A DNA stretch of 33,434 bases from Burkholderia sp. Bp8963 (GTDB lineage Bacteria > Pseudomonadota > Gammaproteobacteria > Burkholderiales > Burkholderiaceae), in NCBI RefSeq assembly GCF_003854275.1, contig NZ_QTQP01000066.1, forward strand, positions 1 through 33,434. Direction: 5' to 3'. This document shows, one piece after another, positions 8,901-15,882 of this stretch. How positions within the stretch are numbered: the stretch's first letter is position 1; each line of letters opens with the position of its first letter. A program made the position numbers and the translations under genes. Below the pieces are notes generated by a model. The model ran no database searches and had not been told where the DNA came from. It saw only the letters and a program-made list of their open reading frames with translations.

Positions 8901-9070
8901 AGCACGCGATCGGCACCGGCGTGTTCGGCGGGATGGTGACCGCGACGGTGCTGGCGATCTTCTTCGTGCCGGTGTTCTTCGTGTTCGTGCTGGGCTTCCA
9001 GGAGCGCGTCGGGGCATGGCGGGCATCCAGCAAGAAAATCGTCGCCGTGAGTCAAGAAACGGAAGGTTAA
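5927..9070 (+). CDS. RND multidrug efflux permease (AdeB/AcrB type, HAE1)
   Basis: A 1047-residue inner-membrane proton/drug antiporter of full family length. The N-terminus MSQFFIRRPVFAW is the canonical HAE1 start. The proton-relay aspartates Asp407 and Asp408 (IIVDDAIVVVENVE) fall at exactly the AcrB numbering, and the relay lysine is Lys933 in SAKNAILIVEFAK. Two large periplasmic porter loops follow TM1 and TM7. From memory the sequence is very close to Acinetobacter AdeB over its whole length (ELSGVKNLLYY, NDFPNQGRMQQ-like, TGVFGGM blocks). Expected substrates are amphiphilic drugs such as aminoglycosides, fluoroquinolones and tetracyclines, but specificity cannot be read from sequence. 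GGGGAG precedes the ATG. Confidence 0.96.
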   Translation: MSQFFIRRPVFAWVIALFIILMGVIAIPQLPIARYPSVAPPTVTIYATYPGATPQTMSDGVLSLIERELSGVKNLLYYESSSDTTGLAQITVTFKPGTVPALAQVDVQNKLKAVEPRLPAVVRQNGVIVESASSGFLLFVALKSDSGRFDEGALGDYMVRNVVEELRRINGVGRVQMFGSERAMRIWVDPSRLITYGLSMSDLTTAISQQNVQIAPGSVGALPAVLGQRVTVPLTVQGQLATPEEFAAIVLRANANGSKVVLGDVARVELGSQSYNFVNREKGKPVAIAGVQLAPGGNAVKTAEAVRARLEELGKAMPSGMSYSIPFDTAPFVKLSIEKVLDTLFEAMVLVFLVMYLFLQNVRYTLIPAIVAPIAMLGTFTIMLVSGFSINVLTMFGMVLAIGIIVDDAIVVVENVERLMAEEGLSPKDATIKAMKEITGAIIGVTLVLTAVFLPMAMSSGSVGVIYQQFTMSMAVSILFSALLALTLTPALCATMLKPIAHGHHEKRGFFGWFNRRFDRLTQWYATRVGRLVGRTGRVMLLFVAICCAMVFGFRALPSAFLPDEDQGFFITSFLLPSDSTAGRTRDVVKQLERHLESRPGIESSISIVGYGFSGSGPNAALNWAVLKDWKHRNGATAMNEGMLAQQAMAGVTEGAVMSLLPPAIDELGNSSGFSMRLQDRANQGNAALKAAEAKLLELAAQSKVLAGVYPDNLPAGASIRLDIDRQKAEALGVSFTSISDTLSAAMGSTYVNDFPNAGRMQQVIIQADAPARMQIDNVMKLYVRNVSGGMVPLSEVVRPVWADTPLQLVRFQGYPSSRISGTAAPGYSSGAAMDEMERLARQLPPGFSVAWTGQSLQERESASQAPMLMALSMVVVFLVLAALYESWSIPLSVMLVVPLGLLGALGAVILRGLPNDVYFKVGMITVIGLSAKNAILIVEFAKQLREEGKGLVEAAVEASRLRLRPILMTSLAFGLGVVPLMIATGASAETQHAIGTGVFGGMVTATVLAIFFVPVFFVFVLGFQERVGAWRASSKKIVAVSQETEG

Positions 9071-9074
9071 TGTC

Positions 9075-10517
9075 ATGCGAATGCTAGTTCTTCCCCTTGC
9101 CGTTGCGCTGGCCCTGTCGGCCTGCTCGATGGCCCCCAAGCTGGTCAAACCGGAGCTGCCGGTGCCGACGGCTTACGCGACGACGGCCGACGCCCAGGCC
9201 GATACGCACGCGAACGCGGCCGATCTGGGCTGGCGCACGATGTTCGGCGACCATCGGCTGCAGCGCCTGATCGAGCTCGCGCTCGAACACAACCGCGACC
9301 TGCGGCTCGCTGCGCTGAACGTCGACGCGGCGGAGGCGCAGTACGGGATCCAGCGCTCCGCGCGGCTGCCGTCCGTCGATGCGACGGGCAGCTTCACGCG
9401 CCAGCGCACGCCGGCCAATGCCGACATGAACCCGCCGGTGCCCGAGTCGATGCAGAAGCAGTACGGCGTGAACGTCGGGATCAGCGCGTTCGAGATCGAT
9501 CTGTTCGGGCGCGTGAAGTCACTGTCGGACGCCGCGTTTGCGCGCTACCTGGCGACCGATCATGGCCGCCGGGCCGTGCAGATCTCGCTCGTCGGCGCGG
9601 TCGCGAACGCGTACTTCGCCGAGCGCCTTGCGCAGGAGCAGCGCGCGCTGTCCGAACGCACGCTGGCCGACTGGCAGCAGACGCTCGATCTCGCGCGCCG
9701 GCTGAAGGACGCCCATCAGGCGAGCGGCCTGGACATCGCGCAGGCCGAAGGCCAGGTCGCGAGCGCGACCGCGGATGTGGAGGCGCGCTCGCGCGCCGTG
9801 TCGCAGGCGCGCAATGCGCTGCGGCTGCTGGTCGGCACCGGGCTGCCCGCGGATCTTCCCGAAGCCGTGCCGCTCGATCGGCAGCCGGTCGTCACACGGC
9901 TGCCGGCCGGCCTGCCGTCCGAGCTGCTGTACCGCCGGCCGGACATCCTGCAGGCCGAGCAGAACCTGGTGGCAGCGAATGCCGACATCGGCGCGGCGCG
10001 CGCCGCGTTCTTTCCGCGGCTGTCGCTGACCACGTCGCTGGGCTTCATCAGCCCGGGATTGAGCGGCCTGTTCGATAGCGACCATCGCACGTGGGCGTTC
10101 GCGCCGCAGGTCACGCTGCCGATCTTCCAGGGCGGCAGGCTGCGCTCCGAGCTGCGGCTGGCCGAGGTGCGCAAGTCCAGCGCCGTTGCCGAATACGAGC
10201 GGTCGATCCAGACCGCGTTCCGCGAGGTGGCGGACGGCCTGGCCGGCAGCGAGACCTTCGGCCGCCAGATCGACGCGCAAACCCGGGTGGTCACCAGCGC
10301 CCAGCGCCGCACCGACCTGTCCAACCTGCGCTATCGCGCCGGCGTCGAGGATCGGCTGGAACTGCTCGATTCGCAGCGGCAGCTTTATGCGGCGCGGCAG
10401 GCCTTGCTGGATCTGCGGAGTGCCGAATTGAGCAACGCGATCGCGCTCTACAAGGCGCTGGGCGGAGGCCTGACCGATACGGACGTGCCGCCCGCCAAGA
10501 GCGTGGCGAGCCACTGA
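9075..10517 (+). CDS. Outer-membrane efflux lipoprotein (OprM/AdeC type)
   Basis: A 480-residue TolC-family channel that completes the tripartite pump. It has a lipoprotein signal with lipobox LSAC (Cys17) and two OEP repeats. Typical OprM-family motifs are the W-x-x-x-F-GD-x-x-L block near residues 53-65, the FEIDLFGR strand near 138-145, LLYRRPDI near 281-288, and LPIFQGGRL near 348-356. It starts 4 bases after the permease stop, so it is translationally linked to it. It is followed after 109 bases by the second AdeRS-like pair on the same strand. Confidence 0.95.
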   Translation: MRMLVLPLAVALALSACSMAPKLVKPELPVPTAYATTADAQADTHANAADLGWRTMFGDHRLQRLIELALEHNRDLRLAALNVDAAEAQYGIQRSARLPSVDATGSFTRQRTPANADMNPPVPESMQKQYGVNVGISAFEIDLFGRVKSLSDAAFARYLATDHGRRAVQISLVGAVANAYFAERLAQEQRALSERTLADWQQTLDLARRLKDAHQASGLDIAQAEGQVASATADVEARSRAVSQARNALRLLVGTGLPADLPEAVPLDRQPVVTRLPAGLPSELLYRRPDILQAEQNLVAANADIGAARAAFFPRLSLTTSLGFISPGLSGLFDSDHRTWAFAPQVTLPIFQGGRLRSELRLAEVRKSSAVAEYERSIQTAFREVADGLAGSETFGRQIDAQTRVVTSAQRRTDLSNLRYRAGVEDRLELLDSQRQLYAARQALLDLRSAELSNAIALYKALGGGLTDTDVPPAKSVASH

Positions 10518-10532
10518 GGAACGCATCGTGGC

Positions 10533-10606
10533 GTCGTCATTCGTGGATGGGCAAGCGGACGGACAGCGGATGCTGCCCGGTCATCGCAGGCATCCCGAAT
10601 GACGAC
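10533..10606 (+). promoter_or_regulatory. Long imperfect hairpin before second response regulator
   Basis: GTCGTCATTCG (10533-10543) pairs perfectly with CGAATGACGAC (10596-10606). After one unpaired T the stem continues GGATG (10545-10549) with CATCC (10591-10595), giving 16 pairs. A GGGCA/TGCCC pair inside could add to it. No T run follows. The 3' arm ends 20 bases before the next ATG, which lacks a clear ribosome-binding site. It could be a terminator-like element, an mRNA processing site, or an attenuator between pump and regulator genes. Confidence 0.5.
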
Positions 10607-10626
10607 ACCCAACTCCAGTCAACACC

Positions 10627-11316
10627 ATGAACTCGCTTATACTGATTGCTGAAGACGAGCCGGAAATTGCAGAAATACTCGACGCGTACCTGACTCGCGA
10701 GGGATTTCGCACTTACCGCGTCGCCAACGGGCAGGCCGCACTCGACGTGCAGCCGCTGCTGAAGCCCGACTTGGTTCTGCTCGACATCAAGATGCCGCAG
10801 AAGAGCGGCTGGGACGTGATCATCGAGCTGCGTCGGCGCGGCAATACGCCCGTCGTGATCATCACCGCGCTCGACCAGGACATCGACCGGCTGCAGGGAT
10901 TGCGCATCGGCGCGGACGACTACATTGCGAAGCCGTTCAATCCGGTCGAGGTGGTCATCCGGATCCGCGCGGTCTTGCGGCGTACCGCCGGGGCCGTTGC
11001 CGAGGGCGTGATCCGGGTCGGCAACCTGGAGATCGACACCGAAAGCTACCTCGCGAGGGTGCGCAACGAATCCGGGGAGGCCCAGGTTACGCTGACGTTG
11101 ACCGAATTCCGGCTTCTGGCGTACATGGCGAGATCGCCGAGCCGCGTATTTACGCGCAGCGAACTGGTCGATGCGTGCCTGGCCGGCAGCGGCGCGATGG
11201 AGCGAACGGTCGACAGTCACGTCAGCCGGCTGCGCAAGAAACTCGAATGTGCGGGCGCGCCCGGGATGCCGGAGGTCATGCGTGGCGTGGGTTATCGGCT
11301 TCAGGGATTCCAGTGA
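10627..11316 (+). CDS. OmpR-family response regulator, second AdeR-like
   Basis: A 229-residue paralogue of the regulator at 3867-4604, sharing AEDEPEIAEIL, TALDQDID, LRIGADDY and KPFNP. The phosphoacceptor is Asp53 (LLDIKMP), with Thr80 and Lys102 as switch residues. The winged-helix C-terminus holds the segment ERTVDSHVSRLRKKLE. It overlaps the following kinase start by 4 bases (GTGA). Lying downstream of the pump on the same strand, it may be transcribed with it, giving feedback. The upstream region has a long hairpin but no copy of the direct repeat seen before the pump. I see no Shine-Dalgarno sequence at a normal distance. Confidence 0.92.
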   Translation: MNSLILIAEDEPEIAEILDAYLTREGFRTYRVANGQAALDVQPLLKPDLVLLDIKMPQKSGWDVIIELRRRGNTPVVIITALDQDIDRLQGLRIGADDYIAKPFNPVEVVIRIRAVLRRTAGAVAEGVIRVGNLEIDTESYLARVRNESGEAQVTLTLTEFRLLAYMARSPSRVFTRSELVDACLAGSGAMERTVDSHVSRLRKKLECAGAPGMPEVMRGVGYRLQGFQ

Positions 11317-12377
11317 GCACGCGCAACCGGCTGAGCCGACAGATCGTGCTGTCGATGGGACTCGTTTCGGTCACGACGACGCTGATCGTCCTGGTCGGTT
11401 CGTTCATCATCTACGGGTTGCTGTTCACCCTGTCGCCGCCGTCGCGGGGCAGCGCCATGGATCTGCTGATCCCGCATCCGTCCGATTACCTGATCTTCGC
11501 GATGCTGCTGATGACGGGGCTGCTTGCTGCCGTCATCGTCGCGACGCGGCTGGCCCGGCGGATTCTCACGCCGCTCAACTCGCTTGCAGAGGGGGCCCGC
11601 CGCATCGCCGCGGGCGACCTGGCCGCCAGGGCGACGCCCGGCGATCGCTCGCTGGGCGAAACGGCGCTGCTGGTCGACGACTTCAACGCGATGGCCGTAC
11701 GCCTGCAGGGCATGGCGTCCGACATGACCGCGTGGAATGCGGCGATCGTCCATGAGCTGCGAACCCCGCTGACGATCCTCAGGGGCCGGTTGCAGGGCCT
11801 GAAAGACGGGGTGTTCGCGCCGGACACGGCGTTGTTCCGGGGCCTGCTGCATCAGGTCGAAGGCCTGTCCCGGCTCGTCGACGATCTGCACATAGTCACG
11901 CTGCAGGACATCGGCCGGCTGGAGATGAATATCCAGCCGACCGATATCGCGCTCGAAGTCCAGAGCGCGGTCGATTCGGTCGGCGACGCGCTGCATGAAG
12001 CCGGCTTTTCCGTCGAGCTGGCGACCCCCGCGGTCGTGCTGCAATGCGACGGCACGCGTATCCGCCAGGCGCTGCTCGCGCTGCTCGACAACGCGCGTCG
12101 CTATGCGGTGCCCGGCAAGCTGCGTATCGAGCTGGCGGTCGTGGCGTCGAGCGTCGTGCTGCGCGTGGAGGACGAAGGCCCCGGCCTCAGCCCCGAATTC
12201 GCGCGTCACGCGTTCGAGCCCTTTACCCGCGCGGACGTGTCGCGCTCCCGTCAATTCGGCGGTTCGGGCCTTGGCCTGTCCGTCGTCCGCGCGATTGCGC
12301 AGGCGCACCACGGCCAGGTGCGGTATTGCACGTCGCGCGCAGGCGGCTCGATCTTCGAGCTGGAAATCCCGCGTTGA
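11313..12377 (+). CDS. AdeS-like sensor histidine kinase (intact)
   Basis: A 354-residue inner-membrane sensor kinase starting at GTG 11313, which overlaps the regulator stop. Membrane segments lie near residues 12-38 and 61-79 with a short periplasmic loop between them, then HAMP. The H-box is VHELRTPLTILRG with His148, the N-box DNARRY has Asn260, the G1 box is DEGPG (287-291), and the G2 box is GGSGLGL (316-322). The region around the H-box, including GRLQG, matches AdeS as I recall it and the broken kinase at 2741-3870. Its partner is the adjacent regulator. It is the only complete kinase at the locus, so it may also serve the left-hand regulator. Confidence 0.93.
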   Translation: MSTRNRLSRQIVLSMGLVSVTTTLIVLVGSFIIYGLLFTLSPPSRGSAMDLLIPHPSDYLIFAMLLMTGLLAAVIVATRLARRILTPLNSLAEGARRIAAGDLAARATPGDRSLGETALLVDDFNAMAVRLQGMASDMTAWNAAIVHELRTPLTILRGRLQGLKDGVFAPDTALFRGLLHQVEGLSRLVDDLHIVTLQDIGRLEMNIQPTDIALEVQSAVDSVGDALHEAGFSVELATPAVVLQCDGTRIRQALLALLDNARRYAVPGKLRIELAVVASSVVLRVEDEGPGLSPEFARHAFEPFTRADVSRSRQFGGSGLGLSVVRAIAQAHHGQVRYCTSRAGGSIFELEIPR

Positions 12378-12507
12378 TGCCCGCGTGGGCGGTCACTGGC
12401 TGCACCGCCAATGATTCACAGCATGAATACTCGACGATTCAGAAAATAAATTTCAAAAATGAGCGCGCGCTCGCTAAGCTGGGCCAATCTGACCTGGTGA
12501 ACATGCG
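12378..12507 (+). promoter_or_regulatory. Intergenic region with AT-rich patch and palindrome
   Basis: The 130 bases between the kinase and the next operon include an AT-rich stretch (about 12437-12460) unusual for this genome and a perfect 12-bp palindrome GAGCGCGCGCTC at 12461-12472. The placement fits a promoter and operator for the downstream five-gene cluster. No confident -35/-10 pair was identified. Confidence 0.35.
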
Positions 12508-13182
12508 ATGGCTGAACTCTATCTGGTACGGCACGGACAGGCGTCGTTCGGCACGGAGAACTACGACCGGCTCTCCGCGCCCGGCGAACAGCAGAGCGTC
12601 TGGCTCGGCGAATACTTCGCGCGACAGGATCTCACGTTCGACCGCGTGATCTGCGGCACGCTGAACCGGCATGCGCGGACGGTCGACGCGATCCTGCGCG
12701 GGATGGGCCGGGAAGGCGTCAGCTACGACCGGCATCCGGGCCTGAACGAATACGACTTCGAAGGGCTGTTCGCGGCGGCGGCCGACGCGTATCCGGAGAT
12801 CGCGCGGCTCGCGGCCGGCACGATGAAGGAGCACTTCCGCGCGCTCAGGCAGGTGCTGCAACTCTGGTCGGAAGACCGGCTGGGCGGCGCCGTGCCCGAG
12901 ACCTGGGCGCAGTTCCAGCAGCGCGTTGCGGACGCGCGCGCGGCGATCCGGCAAGGCGGCGCGCAGCGCGTGCTCGCGGTGAGCTCGGGCGGCCCGATCG
13001 CCGTCACCCTGCAGCAGGCGCTCGGGGCGCCCGCATCGAGCGCGATCGCGCTGAACCTGCAGATCCGCAACAGCAGCATCTCGCAGTACTTCTTCAACGC
13101 CGATGCGTTCCATCTCGCGTCGTTCAACGGCATCCCGCACCTCGAGGATCCGGAACGGCATGCATTCAGGACCTACGGCTGA
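12508..13182 (+). CDS. Histidine phosphatase (PGAM-like) superfamily protein
   Basis: A 224-residue cytoplasmic protein with the N-terminal RHG motif (Arg8, His9, Gly10; His9 would be the phosphorylated residue), a second arginine region at NRHART, and an acidic LNEYDFEG block (Glu81) in the general acid area. The usual second catalytic histidine in VSHGG is Ser160 here (VSSGGPI), so the active site is non-canonical. It starts a run of same-strand genes with an APH kinase, two SDRs and an acyl-CoA dehydrogenase; 39 bases separate it from the kinase. A phosphatase acting on a phospho-acyl intermediate or scavenging side products is possible but is inference from context. Confidence 0.88.
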   Translation: MAELYLVRHGQASFGTENYDRLSAPGEQQSVWLGEYFARQDLTFDRVICGTLNRHARTVDAILRGMGREGVSYDRHPGLNEYDFEGLFAAAADAYPEIARLAAGTMKEHFRALRQVLQLWSEDRLGGAVPETWAQFQQRVADARAAIRQGGAQRVLAVSSGGPIAVTLQQALGAPASSAIALNLQIRNSSISQYFFNADAFHLASFNGIPHLEDPERHAFRTYG

Positions 13183-13221
13183 TTCACGACACGCAACCCA
13201 GGACACGGAACGACCGGAACG

Positions 13222-14253
13222 ATGACGAACACACCCCAGCAACTTGATGTCGACAGGCTGACGCGCTATCTGGAAGACCACGTGCCCGGTTTCGAAGGGT
13301 CGGTCGACGCGGAGAAGTTTGCCGGCGGCCAGTCGAACCCGACCTTCCTGCTGCACGCGAAGAGCGGCCGCTACGTGCTGCGGCGGCAGCCGCCGGGCGA
13401 GCTGCTGAAATCCGCGCACGCGGTCGACCGCGAGTTCCGGGTCCTCGCCGCGTTGTCGGGCACCGCCGTGCCGGTCGCGCATCCGTATCACCTGTGCGAA
13501 GACCGCGACGTGATCGGCAGCATGTTCTACGTGATGAGCTTCGAGGACGGCCGGATCTTCTGGAATCCCGCGCTGCCGGAGTTGCCGCAGGCGGACCGCG
13601 CAGTCTGCTTCGACGCGGTGCTGCAGACGATGGCCGCGCTGCATGATGTCGACGTCGATGCGGTCGGTCTCGCCGACTACGGCCGGCCCGGCAACTATTT
13701 CGAGCGGCAGATCGGCGTGTGGACGAAGCAGTACCGCGCGGCGGAAACCGGGCGGCTCGACGCGATGGAAACGCTGATCGGCTGGCTGCCGGGCGCGTGC
13801 CCGGCCGACGAAGGGCGGCCGGCGCTCGTGCACGGCGACTTCCGGCTCGACAACCTGATGTTCGAGCGCGACAGCTATCGCGTGAAGGCGGTGCTCGACT
13901 GGGAGCTGTCGACGCTCGGCAATCCGCTCGCCGATCTCGCGTATTTCTGCATGTGCCTGCGGCTGCCGGCCGACGGCCATATCCCGGGGCTCGCGGGCCA
14001 GGATCGCGGCGCGCTCGGCGTGCCGGACGAAGCGCAGATCGTCGCGCGCTACTGCGAGCTGCGCGGGATCGAACCGATCCGCGACTGGCATTTCTATCTC
14101 GCGTTCAGCTTCTTCCGGCTCGCCGCGATTGCGCAGGGCGTGAAGGCGCGCGCGCTGCAGGGCAATGCGTCGAGCGCGGCGGCGCTGCGCGTCGGTGAAA
14201 TGGCCGGCCGCCTCGCCGAAGAGGCCGTGCGCGTGATCGAAGCGCATCGCTGA
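13222..14253 (+). CDS. APH-family phosphotransferase (ACAD10/11 kinase-domain type)
   Basis: A 343-residue aminoglycoside-phosphotransferase-fold kinase of the subgroup fused or linked to acyl-CoA dehydrogenases (N-terminal part of animal ACAD10/11; LvaA in Pseudomonas levulinate catabolism). Visible motifs are the glycine-rich FAGGQSN (33-39), YVLRRQPPG (51-59) at the ATP-lysine strand, the catalytic HGDFRLDN with Asp206 and Asn211, and the metal-binding VLDWE with Asp226. In the characterised relatives the kinase phosphorylates the hydroxyl of a 4-hydroxyacyl-CoA. Its presence three genes upstream of an acyl-CoA dehydrogenase makes the same role likely here. Resistance to aminoglycosides is not implied. 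Confidence 0.88.
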   Translation: MTNTPQQLDVDRLTRYLEDHVPGFEGSVDAEKFAGGQSNPTFLLHAKSGRYVLRRQPPGELLKSAHAVDREFRVLAALSGTAVPVAHPYHLCEDRDVIGSMFYVMSFEDGRIFWNPALPELPQADRAVCFDAVLQTMAALHDVDVDAVGLADYGRPGNYFERQIGVWTKQYRAAETGRLDAMETLIGWLPGACPADEGRPALVHGDFRLDNLMFERDSYRVKAVLDWELSTLGNPLADLAYFCMCLRLPADGHIPGLAGQDRGALGVPDEAQIVARYCELRGIEPIRDWHFYLAFSFFRLAAIAQGVKARALQGNASSAAALRVGEMAGRLAEEAVRVIEAHR

Positions 14254-14316
14254 GCAACCGGAAGCAGTACACGCGGCACGCGCCGCACACACCTACATAT
14301 GGAGGAGCGAAACGAC

Positions 14317-15081
14317 ATGGCAACGAATCTGTTCGACCTGACCGGGAAGATTGCACTCGTGACCGGCGCGAGCCGCGGCATTGGCGAGGAAATCGCGAAG
14401 CTGCTCGCGGAGCAGGGCGCGCACGTGATCGTGTCGAGCCGCAAGATCGACGACTGCCGCGCGGTGGCCGACGAGATCGTCGCGGCGGGCGGCAAGGCCG
14501 AGGCGCTCGCGTGCCACGTGGGCCGGATGGAGGACATCGCCGCCGCGTTCGAGCAGATCCGCGCGAAGCACGGGCGCCTCGACATCCTCGTGAACAACGC
14601 GGCCGCGAATCCGTACTTCGGCCACATCCTCGACACCGATCTCGCGGCGTACGACAAGACCGTCGAAGTGAACATCCGCGGCTATTTCTTCATGTCGGTC
14701 GAAGCGGGCAAGCTGATGCGCACGCAGGGCGGCGGCGTGATCGTCAACACCGCATCGGTGAATGCGCTGCAGCCGGGCGACCGGCAGGGCATCTATTCGA
14801 TCACGAAGGCCGCGGTCGTCAACATGACGCGCGCGTTCGCGAAGGAATGCGGGCCGCTCGGCATTCGCGTGAACGCGCTGCTGCCGGGCCTCACGAAGAC
14901 CAAGTTCGCGGGCGCGCTGTTCGCGGACGAGTCGATCTACGAAACCTGGAAGGCGAAGATCCCGCTGCGCCGCCACGCCGAGCCGCGCGAAATGGCCGGC
15001 ACGGTGCTGTATCTCGTGTCGGATGCATCGAGCTATACGAACGGCGAGTGCATCGTCGTCGACGGCGGCCTGACGATCTGA
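14317..15081 (+). CDS. SDR family oxidoreductase
   Basis: A 254-residue classical short-chain dehydrogenase/reductase. The cofactor motif is TGASRGIG (16-23), NNAA lies near 93-96, and the catalytic residues are Ser147, Tyr160 and Lys164 (YSITK). The C-terminus ends in the usual VDGG. The start at 14317 was chosen because GGAGGAG (14301-14307) sits nine bases upstream; an upstream ATG at 14299 overlaps this site and would place it inside the gene. It probably oxidises or reduces a hydroxy/keto-acyl-CoA in the same pathway as the neighbours. It is followed 7 bases later by a second SDR. Confidence 0.92.
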   Translation: MATNLFDLTGKIALVTGASRGIGEEIAKLLAEQGAHVIVSSRKIDDCRAVADEIVAAGGKAEALACHVGRMEDIAAAFEQIRAKHGRLDILVNNAAANPYFGHILDTDLAAYDKTVEVNIRGYFFMSVEAGKLMRTQGGGVIVNTASVNALQPGDRQGIYSITKAAVVNMTRAFAKECGPLGIRVNALLPGLTKTKFAGALFADESIYETWKAKIPLRRHAEPREMAGTVLYLVSDASSYTNGECIVVDGGLTI

Positions 15082-15088
15082 GCCCGCG

Positions 15089-15847
15089 ATGAACATCGAC
15101 AGCTACGCAGGCCAGGTCGTGATGATCACCGGCGCGGCGAGCGGGTTCGGCGCACTGCTGGCGAGCGAACTCGCGGCAATGCGCGCGCGGCTCGTGCTCG
15201 GCGATCTGAATGCCGACGGGCTCGAGCGCGTCGCCGCGCGGTTGCGCGCAGCCGGCGCCAACGTGATCGCGCTGCGCTGCGACGTGAGCCGGGAGGCCGA
15301 CGTCGCGTCGCTCGTGAGCGCGGCCGTCGCGAATTTCGACCGGCTCGACGTCGGCGTCAACAACGCGGGCATCGCGCCGCCGATGAAGGCGCTGATCGAC
15401 ACCGAGGAAGCCGACCTCGACCTGAGCTTCGCGGTCAATGCGAAGGGCGTGTTCTTCGGGATGAAGCACCAGATCCGCCAGATGCTCGCGCAGGGCAGCG
15501 GCGTGATCCTGAACGTCGCGTCGATGGCCGGCCTCGGCGGCGCGCCGAAGCTGGCCGCCTATGCGGCCGCGAAGCACGCGGTCGTCGGGCTCACGAAGAC
15601 GGCGGCCGTCGAATATGCGCGGCGCGGCATTCGCGTGAACGCGATCTGCCCGTTCTACAGCGCGACGCCGATGGTGACCGACAGCGACATCGCCGGGCGG
15701 CAGGACTTTCTCGCGCAGGGTTCGCCGATGAAGCGCCTCGGCCGGCCGGAGGAAGTGGTCGCGACGATGCTGATGCTGTGCGCGAAGGAAAACGCGTATA
15801 TGACCGGCCAGGCCGTTGCCGTCGACGGCGGCGTGTCGGCCCTCTGA
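15089..15847 (+). CDS. SDR family oxidoreductase (NAD-type)
   Basis: A 252-residue classical SDR with TGAASGFG (14-21), Asp39 at the end of beta-2 (GDL, favouring NAD over NADP), NNAG (91-94), and catalytic Ser145, Tyr158 and Lys162 (YAAAK). The sequence style resembles 3-hydroxyacyl-CoA or 3-oxoacyl reductases. It is only distantly related to the SDR immediately upstream, so the pair is not a recent duplication and probably handles different steps or substrates. Tight spacing on both sides supports one operon. Confidence 0.92.
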   Translation: MNIDSYAGQVVMITGAASGFGALLASELAAMRARLVLGDLNADGLERVAARLRAAGANVIALRCDVSREADVASLVSAAVANFDRLDVGVNNAGIAPPMKALIDTEEADLDLSFAVNAKGVFFGMKHQIRQMLAQGSGVILNVASMAGLGGAPKLAAYAAAKHAVVGLTKTAAVEYARRGIRVNAICPFYSATPMVTDSDIAGRQDFLAQGSPMKRLGRPEEVVATMLMLCAKENAYMTGQAVAVDGGVSAL

Positions 15848-15882
15848 GAACCGCTGTTGCGTCCTCATTTAGGAACACGAAC

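Noticed and set aside
5771..9148. A stop-free minus-strand frame of over 1100 codons opposite the RND permease
   Set aside because: It is antisense to an unmistakable full-length permease, is extremely rich in His, Arg and Asp, and has no motif. Such frames are a by-product of high GC3 codon use on the other strand.
13222..14253. Aminoglycoside resistance phosphotransferase
   Set aside because: The fold motifs are shared, but the glycine-rich and YVLRRQPPG regions and the operon with an acyl-CoA dehydrogenase fit the ACAD10/11-type kinase group, not antibiotic kinases.
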